This document shows positions 58,117 through 64,000 of a stretch of 64,000 nt of DNA, piece after piece. Where the stretch lies: the NCBI RefSeq assembly GCF_026151205.1, contig NC_087077.1, positions 18,886,975-18,950,974 of the forward strand, written 5' to 3'. The position numbers and the translations under genes are program-made. The notes beneath the pieces are model-generated. The model searched no databases. It was not told the origin of the DNA and worked only from the letters and a program-made list of their open reading frames with translations. The stretch is from Bolinopsis microptera (Eukaryota; Ctenophora; Tentaculata; Lobata; Bolinopsidae). Positions within the stretch are counted from its first letter, which is position 1, and every line of letters starts with the position of its first letter.

Positions 58117-58838
58117 CTAGTCTACACCACTTTTAGCAGTAAACTGCCTGTTACCGCGAACCAAATACTCACTGGGCTCCACAGTTGTGTTTTTAATCTC
58201 GGTGGCTGAACACTGAGACTTGCTCATGCACATGGCAGTGCAGCTCTTGGACAGGGTGGTCATGTCAAAGGTTATAGCTGTGGAGTATCCGCAGGTCTCA
58301 GCCGCACCAACCCCCTCCGCTACAGAGTAAGAATCACACCCGGCATCTAGTTCCAACCAGTTGAGAGTCCCTGTTTTAGCTGTGTTGGTAGAGGAGCAGG
58401 TCACTATCTTGTTCTTTCCTGTCACTTCACTGAAACAATCGGCATATATTAGCGATATTAACAATGTAACCGTACATTCGGGCGGAATAAAAATATAAAA
58501 CAAATCAGAGATGGTTTGATCACAGAACTTCACATTACTGGGCCGCGCTCAGCCTGTCATTCCGCCGAATCTCTATTTGATTATGAACATAAATATAATA
58601 GCCTGATGTCCCCAGGTAAAACTTCACACTGACCCAGCTGTCCAGGCAACATCAGGCACTGAAAACTGCTCCGTCACGTAGTCTGCCTTATCCCCCTGAT
58701 CTCCTAACGTCTCCACCAGAACTGTCTGGTAGATGTAGCTCCACAGGTCATCCGACCGCTGGTTCCTTCTTTGGACCTGGTAGTACTGGCATTTTGCAGC
58801 TACACTGTTCTCTACTAGCTTCGGCAGACCGAATACTT
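58117..58838 (-). CDS. Cys-containing extracellular-type protein B, last two exons
   Basis: Two minus-strand exons, 58634-58838 and 58117-58429, join in phase 2 (CTGG|GT donor, TTTCAG acceptor) and are open for about 171 residues to TAG at 58117-58119. The first exon reads VFGLPKLVENSVAAKCQYYQ and continues through a charged helix-like segment to FSVPDVAWTAG. The second has EVTGKNKIVTCSSTN, LELDAGCDSYSV, AETCGYSTAITF, SCTAMCMSKSQC and a NTTVEP N-glycosylation sequon. The many Cys in pairs suggest a disulfide-bonded extracellular protein. The VEN...CQYY segment resembles VEDYLKYPACQYW in gene A to the right, so the two are likely tandem paralogs. Upstream exons are not visible; the hAT insertion and a MITE lie where they would be expected. 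Family unknown. Confidence 0.68.
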
Positions 58839-58912
58839 CTGTCTAGAGGAAATTATGGTTGGGAGTATTCTTAGATCTGTTCTTGGCCCATTTTAGTCAA
58901 AGAATTAATGAT

Positions 58913-59040
58913 TACCTTACTCGGGAATATTATGACTGGGATAAAGTGGTGGGTTTTGGAAAATTCCGCCATATTTTTCCCGGTCATTAATTTTCCCAGT
59001 CATAAATTAACCCGCTTATATAATATTCCCGAGTAAGGTA
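58913..59040. mobile_element. 128-bp MITE with ~20-bp perfect TIRs
   Basis: TACCTTACTCGGGAATATTA at 58913 and its exact reverse complement ending at 59040 bound a 128-bp unit. If the terminal TA is the target duplication, the TIR starts CCTTACTCGGG and the element is Tc1/mariner-like. The interior also contains partly complementary stretches (GACTGGGATAAAGTGG against CCCAGTCATAAA). Confidence 0.8.
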
Positions 59041-59147
59041 CGTGAAGTATGGCATTAGAAAATAGAGAATTGAGGACCACCTGACAATGGGAGCTGGTTT
59101 TTTTGAATTCGTTGTAACTATTTTAAGTTTGGTGTATGACATACATT

Positions 59148-60705
59148 CAGAGTTGAAAAATACGTATTTAACGTATTTTATAAAATATCAAAAAAACGTT
59201 AAATACGGCGTATTTTATTTTCGCTGAATAAAATTCGTTAAAATACGTTACAAGTGATTTTGTAGCATTAAGAGCTCCAATGAAATAATAAGTACTATTT
59301 CTAATTATACAAGTTAAAAGTTTGATTAAAAATCGCGTAGCTCTGTAGTTTATCACCTCGCGTATGATTTAAGGGAACTGTGCACGTGCTACCCATTTGC
59401 TTGATCTTTTCGTCGAAGATTTCGAGAAAATTCCATTCTTCTCTAACTTATTCAAAAAGTGCACGAGTATCGTGCAATTCGTGAATAACCACGATTTTGT
59501 CCTGGGCCTCTTTAAGTCCCATTCTGAACTCATGTTGCTAAAGCCCGGTGAAACTCGCTTCGCTACTAACTTTATCATGACTGATAGGGTCGTAGCTGTA
59601 AAAGAACCCCTCGAAGACTTACTTGGAAACAGGATACTGAAACAGTGGATAGGAGGAAACGGGAAGAAACACGCATCTACTTATGCAGAGGTTAAAAAGA
59701 ATATTGACTCTACTAGATTCTGGGACGATTTAGAATAGCTCAATAATATTCTTGAGCCTCTCATCGAGGTGCTGCGTTTAACCGATGGAAAGAGGACCTG
59801 CGCCATAATGGGAGAACTGTACTATTTGCTATTTCAGTTGCAAGAGAAGTTTAGTTCAACTCTTAGACCAAGCCACAAACAAGATGTGATGAGCTTCTTC
59901 TCGAATGCATGGTCTGAGTTGCACATACCCCTGCACAGTGCGGGGTTCGTTTTGAACCCAAAGTTTCAACTGTACGAACAGACGTCAAACGAAGATGTCA
60001 TGGGTGACTTCCTGAACATGTGCACAGTATGGGGTTTTCAGGAAATGGAGATTCTACGGCAGCTAGCACGCTATAGAAGGAGAGACGGTCTTTTTGGCCG
60101 GCAATCTGCCATTGACGGAGCTACAAAGCTAGATCCTTGTACGTGGTGGGATTCGTTCGGTGCAGCAACGCCAGAGCTTCAAATAATGGCGAAGAAAATT
60201 CTGAGCCTCGTCTGTAGTGCTTCTGCCTGTGAAACTAACTGGTCCTCTTGGGAATATATTGTTGATAAACGCAGAAATAGACTAGCAACGGATAAGGCCA
60301 TAAAGCTAGTAGGCATTAATGCCAACCTTCGACTTATCCAAAACATGGAGAAATGTGATTTCAATGATGATTACGATTCATCTGAGTAATTGTGTTCTTA
60401 ATTGTGTATTTATTGAAACTTTTTTACGGACGATATTCTACACAAATATGAATATTTTTCTGCGTTCAATTCCAAAAGTAAATTCCAATCCCGTTCAAGG
60501 GAACAAAATAAATGAAATTGAACCGTAATGACGATGTGTCTGAAAAAATTGCGAACGAAAGACATAACTTATTAAGTTTTTGAATGCAATTACGAAAAAA
60601 ATAGGCAAACGTATTTTAACGTATTTTTGACGTATTTTATTTCTAAGCAAAAAAACGTTAAATACGGCGTATTTTAAAAATTATCTCACGTATTTTTCAA
60701 CTCTG
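59148..60705 (+). mobile_element. hAT DNA transposon, 1558 bp, with perfect 8-bp target duplication
   Basis: The 18-bp termini CAGAGTTGAAAAATACGT are perfect inverted repeats. The 8-bp CATACATT flanks both sides (59140-59147 and 60706-60713), the hAT signature. Subterminal ACGTATTTTA and ACGTTAAATACG motifs recur at both ends (for example 59193-59217 and 60652-60676), as expected for transposase binding sites. The internal transposase frame is N-terminally deleted and has a stop, so the copy cannot move itself. Confidence 0.95.
59397..60389 (+). pseudogene. hAT transposase, C-terminal part with one in-frame stop
   Basis: A single frame runs from about 59397 to TAA at 60387-60389, broken only by TAG at 59736-59738 (after WDDLE). 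The first part shows the GETRFATNFIM segment typical of the hAT catalytic domain. The end shows the dimerisation region LDPCTWWDSFGAATPELQIM, SLVCSASACETNWSSWEYIV and KRRNRLATDKAIKLVGINAN. The BED zinc finger and N-terminal catalytic residues are missing, because only about 250 bp separate the left TIR from the frame. hAT transposases cut and paste DNA using an RNase-H fold; this one is inactive. Confidence 0.9.
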
Positions 60706-60721
60706 CATACATTATACATGA

Positions 60722-63700
60722 TCAGAACAAAATATGAACCTCATCAATCTTGTATCCACTCTGAGGACTGTTTTTGAAGATGCAAGATGAGAGAAGTGGA
60801 TAGTCAGCCAGAGGCTCGTTCTTAGAACTCTTCCATTTTTGGAAGAAATTGTTGGAAAGAGGGAGTGTCAGAGCTTTATCGTTGTAAGCACACGTGTTTC
60901 CATCTGAAAGGAAGGTTTTAAATTTTATAACATCAAAACTTGCATTTGTGTTGTTCATTTCTAAATGTCTTTTAGTTTCACATCGAGTATGTAGCATTCG
61001 TAAATAAAATGAACACTAAGTTTATAAGTGACATCTGTACCTGACGGAGGGGTCATCCCTGATACCACATTTATTCCTTGATAAAAGTCTTGTTTAGTGG
61101 TTTTATCCGCGCTGTCTGTCTTACCAACAAACGTCATGTCAGCCAAAAACTTAGATTGGTCCTGTAGATTTGTATCACTATAAGATCACACATTTTGGAT
61201 CCAAAGAAATTTATCTCGACATTGCAGAAAATAACAAAAACTATGATGTTGATAGAAATGTTAATGTATAGGTATTAAGTAAGATACATTTTGATATTGC
61301 GCTCAACTTACAAATCCATAGGAATAGCCTAGTAGAGTCAAAGTATTCCCATTTGGACCGCTTTGTTTGATACCAAGTAGTGCCAATGTATCGTTTGTTA
61401 ATTCCACTGTTCTGGTCCTGTTGATATAACATTAATGTAAATCGTAAAATTGAAAATTAGTTAGATAGCGGAAAATTATTTCATTAATCGCATATCCATT
61501 CTCCATCAGAAGTAATCGTGATAATCATTATCACTGCATAGTCCCGACTGTGAATCTAGCTTACTTGTCTTCAGTTACCCAATATTGACAGGCAGGGTAT
61601 TTCAGGTAGTCTTCAACTGTGTAGCTCTTAGTTTCTTCTTTGGTTTCTTCTGTTTCACCTTCTCGGCGCTCTGAGAATTAGTGAGCGATCAATTTACTTA
61701 TAGGTATAGGTATCAGTGTATTAAGAAAAAGATGAATTATTTTATTAATTTAATGTAGGAATTATTGAACCATCGTTTTGGGATCAAATGAAAGTGGGAT
61801 AATCAAACTAAAAAACCTTTAGTCGAATTAGAAGAGACGTTCTTTGCTACATCTACGCATGAAGTGTTGAGTTTTTTAAGACCCAGCTCACTTCCTTCAA
61901 TGGTCCATTTGTAGGCGACCCTGTCATCACCCCTACAATACAGACTATCTTATTAATCAAATCACTCTCGTCAAAATTAAACAAATACCACCTACTTATG
62001 AGCTTTTATAAATATCTCCGGGATTTCGACGCGGGATCATATTATCACTCAGCCCGGCCCGCTGTTAGATAAACATCTCAAGGTGATATCATCCCGCCCC
62101 GGAAATTTGTATAAACCCGGCCCGCTTTTTAGTCGTAACTGATGTTTATCATTCAATTCTCCGACTTACAATAATCAATGATACTGCTGATTAGAACTCG
62201 ATAATAGTAGAACAGTTAGACGCGCGATCACGTGGGCGCGTCACGTGCGTACCACGTGCCACCAATAGCATACGCCGAGTCTATACCACGTGACACGAAA
62301 GCGCACCACGTGATATGAAACATCGTAACCGTCCACTTCTTTTACACGCAAATTCCTGGGAACGTTGCCAAAGCAGCTAATTCTTGGAATTTCTCCAACG
62401 CGTGGCGTGAGTAGTTGGCGACTAGCCAGCTACCCTTGTCCGTGCCCTAAAAATAGTATTGTTTTGCTTGCTCTCCTTCCAGCTCTTGTTCCTGCTAACG
62501 TTCAAGCTATTGCTCCACTATGACAGATCGGTTTGACATTCAGATTGATGAACTGCTTTCCAATCGTGTTCCGGACAGTACAGTTAGAGTCAACAACTGG
62601 GCTCTAAACTCTCTTCTAAAGTATAAATCCCTTGTCGAAATCGCCGGAGATAATTATAATCCATAAACACTTCACGCTCAGGGCTAAATAAATGTAATCC
62701 CTCAGCTGGCGCTTCGGGATTACATATTAACACAAAACTCGTGCGCTGCGCGCACTCGTATGTGTTTATCAGATCATCCCGCTAGCGCGGGATGATCTGT
62801 TATATAAACCCTTTGCGTGGCGGGTTTATGTTATTATAAAAGTTCCGAGCATTGTCGAATAAACTTTAAGGGGATGGCTACCCCAATTATTGCCTCAATG
62901 TCGGTAGAGTGAAGAAAATACTTAACTTCAGAGTTTAACATTTAACCACAAAATATTCGTATTAATGCATTTGAGGCGTGCATCGCATCAAAATATCAAA
63001 AGATTTATGTAACTAAAGTTGAAGCAAAACACGAACATGACATTGCCGATAGCTCCTCCAACTGCAACGGATGTTAAGGTGAGCGGCTCACCCCAACCTT
63101 TAAATTGACCGTTATTAAACCTCCTTATCATCACCTCATGTACGTCTTTTGTACTCTCGCTCACCACACCAACTGTAAATGTAATTTGTAAATAAGTAAT
63201 TTGTAAGTGATCCCTTTGTTTGATCTCCAACGTCCAAATGTTTGAAAATTTGGCTTGTGATGAATCAGACGATCAGTGGTTGGGTGTTTTATTCGGCCTA
63301 GACTACATTCTACAACTACAAGCGAGAAAGGCCTTCTCAAATGGTGGTGATATTGGTAATAACGTCTGTACGGTTTAAACTTTAAAGATAACTCACGTTT
63401 TACGTTGAACCAGGTGACAGTTATATTCTTGTGGAAAGCTGTCATATTCTTAGGTTGTCCAGTTCTTTTATCTGCCAGTAGTATCTGCCTTTTAGAAAAT
63501 CCATCATTACGTTCTTTTTTAGTTTCTTCTTCGGTTTCTTCTTTGGTTTCTTCTTTGGTTTCTTCTTTGGTTTCTTCTTTGGTTTCTTCTTTGGTTTCTT
63601 CTTTGGTTTCTGATTTCTGTTTTTCAGAGAGCCAAGCAGCCTGGTCTACATAGTGAAGCATACATTTGTACTCAGCTACATCTTCGTCAGACTTGTAGCC

Positions 63701-64000
63701 ATGGATTATGAGAGAACCCTTCTTGTAATCTGCAATTCACCTCATTAGGAATCTTAATTCGGTTAGTTACTTGAGCCTGCCTGGGATAATTTCAATTTTC
63801 CGCCAACATCCAGAGGTTGCACGGTTCAAGACTTAACAAATCACTAATCTCAAATCAACTGTCAACGAAAGCTCAAAATATTGATAAAAATCATGTTTCA
63901 TGATTCATGGTGTGACAAGTCAAGTTATTTTGCAAACCTCCGACATCAAAGTCAAGAGGGAACTTTCTAACAGAGGGCACTACTGGAGAGTCACCTTTGT
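60722..64000 (-). CDS. Extracellular-type protein A with KEET repeats, seven 3' exons (runs off the right edge)
   Basis: Seven minus-strand exons: 63938-64000 (partial), 63411-63729, 61817-61932, 61565-61670, 61312-61417, 61041-61161 and 60722-60903. Phases match at every junction and yield about 336 residues. They read KFPLDFDVG|DYKKGSLIIHGY, ...EYKCMLHYVDQAAWLSEKQ, then about seven (ETKE) units of 12 bp each, then KNITVTW|GDDRVAYKWTIEG, LNTSCVDVAKNVSSNSTK, another KEET-like run in the fourth exon (GETEETKEETKS), VEDYLKYPACQYWVTEDK, GPNGNTLTLLGYSYGF, DQSKFLADMTFVGK and a C-terminus ending IDEVHILF. Glycosylation sequons and scattered Cys suggest an extracellular protein. The exon 2 donor is uncertain: CTG|GTTCAA fits the phase, while a stronger GTGAGT 14 bp on does not. 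It is probably paralogous to gene B. Family unknown. Confidence 0.7.
62004..62110. repeat. Imperfect inverted repeat in an intron of gene A
   Basis: TTTATAAATATCTCCGGG and GCGGGATCATATTATCAC on the left face GTGATATCATCCCGC and CCGGAAATTTGTATAAA on the right, with mismatches. The same words (GATCATCCCGC, AAACCC with GGGTTT) recur in the hairpins at 62692-62829, so both may be ends of one intronic element. Confidence 0.5.
62217..62519 (+). promoter_or_regulatory. Promoter-like patch with five CACGTG E-boxes
   Basis: Perfect CACGTG palindromes occur at 62229, 62242, 62253, 62287 and 62307, five within 84 bp, in a locally GC-richer segment. CACGTG is the binding site of bHLH-zip factors such as MYC/MAX, USF and CLOCK relatives. 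About 200 bp further right an ATG opens a 48-codon frame. It lies in an intron of minus-strand gene A, so it probably belongs to an inserted element. Confidence 0.5.
62520..62666 (+). CDS. Short ORF, possibly the start of a Crypton-like/tyrosine-recombinase protein
   Basis: 48 codons from ATG to TAA, starting MTDRFDIQIDELLSNRVPDS followed by TVRVNNWALNSLLKYKSL. The pattern of helix, V-P-x-S-T, then W-A with a following basic helix recalls the N-terminal SAM-like segment of Crypton/DUF3504 tyrosine recombinases. This is memory of a motif, not a search result. The frame ends directly before a run of hairpins. It is either a truncated element gene or a first exon whose continuation is lost. Confidence 0.35.
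   Translation: MTDRFDIQIDELLSNRVPDSTVRVNNWALNSLLKYKSLVEIAGDNYNP
62692..62829. repeat. Four consecutive GC-stem hairpins
   Basis: Hairpins at 62692-62725 (ATGTAATCCC/GGGATTACAT), 62741-62755 (GTGCGC/GCGCAC), 62770-62799 (CAGATCATCCCG/CGGGATGATCTG) and 62804-62829 (ATAAACCC/GGGTTTAT). Each has a perfect stem and a short GC-rich loop, in otherwise AT-rich DNA. Confidence 0.85.

Noticed and set aside
1-64000. tRNA and rRNA genes
   Set aside because: I noticed no cloverleaf with A/B boxes or rRNA core sequence while reading. A dedicated covariance search could still find a decayed tRNA-derived SINE.

Overview
The window is nuclear DNA of an AT-rich invertebrate metazoan. The genes have spliceosomal introns (GT-AG, phases that join cleanly), and the families include SLCO/OATP and SV2/SVOP-like transporters, a thioredoxin fold and secreted Cys-containing proteins. 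The repeats are animal-type LINEs, hAT and Tc1/mariner-like elements. Nothing fixes the phylum; a cnidarian or similar early-branching or marine invertebrate is a guess. I saw no prokaryotic operon logic, rRNA, tRNA or CRISPR array.

Layout. 1-1029 (-) is the 5' coding part of a coiled-coil protein running off the left edge. 6437-8880 (+) is a four-exon thioredoxin-like gene whose second active-site Cys is replaced by Tyr; intron 1 opens with 15 tandem copies of its own splice-donor region. 12052-16467 (-) is a CR1/L2-type LINE with both ORFs open. 20347-21112 is a Tc1/mariner-like MITE bounded by TA.

The main discovery is at 21261-49808. Two ~300 bp inverted repeats, both with TAGGGCC at the outer end, lie 28.5 kb apart and are flanked by the same 9 bp GCTCCGGTG. 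The DNA left of the left repeat is the 5' half of a small secreted-protein gene (21158-21260), and the DNA right of the right repeat is its 3' half (49809-50095). An uninterrupted tandem paralog (50793-51173) shows the empty site. I read this as one very large terminal-inverted-repeat transposon (Mutator-like by TIR length and TSD size) inserted in a coding exon. Inside it are a ~22 kb satellite array of 366 bp units, several LINE insertions in that array, a three-exon SV2/SVOP-like MFS transporter gene, a broken pogo-like transposase and minisatellites. I found no Mutator-type transposase.

Right of the element, 51849-53801 (-) is an intronless OATP gene with two frameshifts. 56133 (+) starts a signal-peptide exon. 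58117-58838 (-) and 60722-64000 (-) are two tandem, probably paralogous, multi-exon genes for Cys-containing, probably extracellular proteins. A 1558 bp hAT element with a perfect 8 bp TSD sits between them, 16 bp from the stop codon of the second. The largest intron of that second gene holds a promoter-like patch with five CACGTG motifs, a 48-codon ORF and four consecutive hairpins.

The genes do not form a pathway. The window is best read as a few host genes repeatedly invaded, duplicated and split by mobile DNA.
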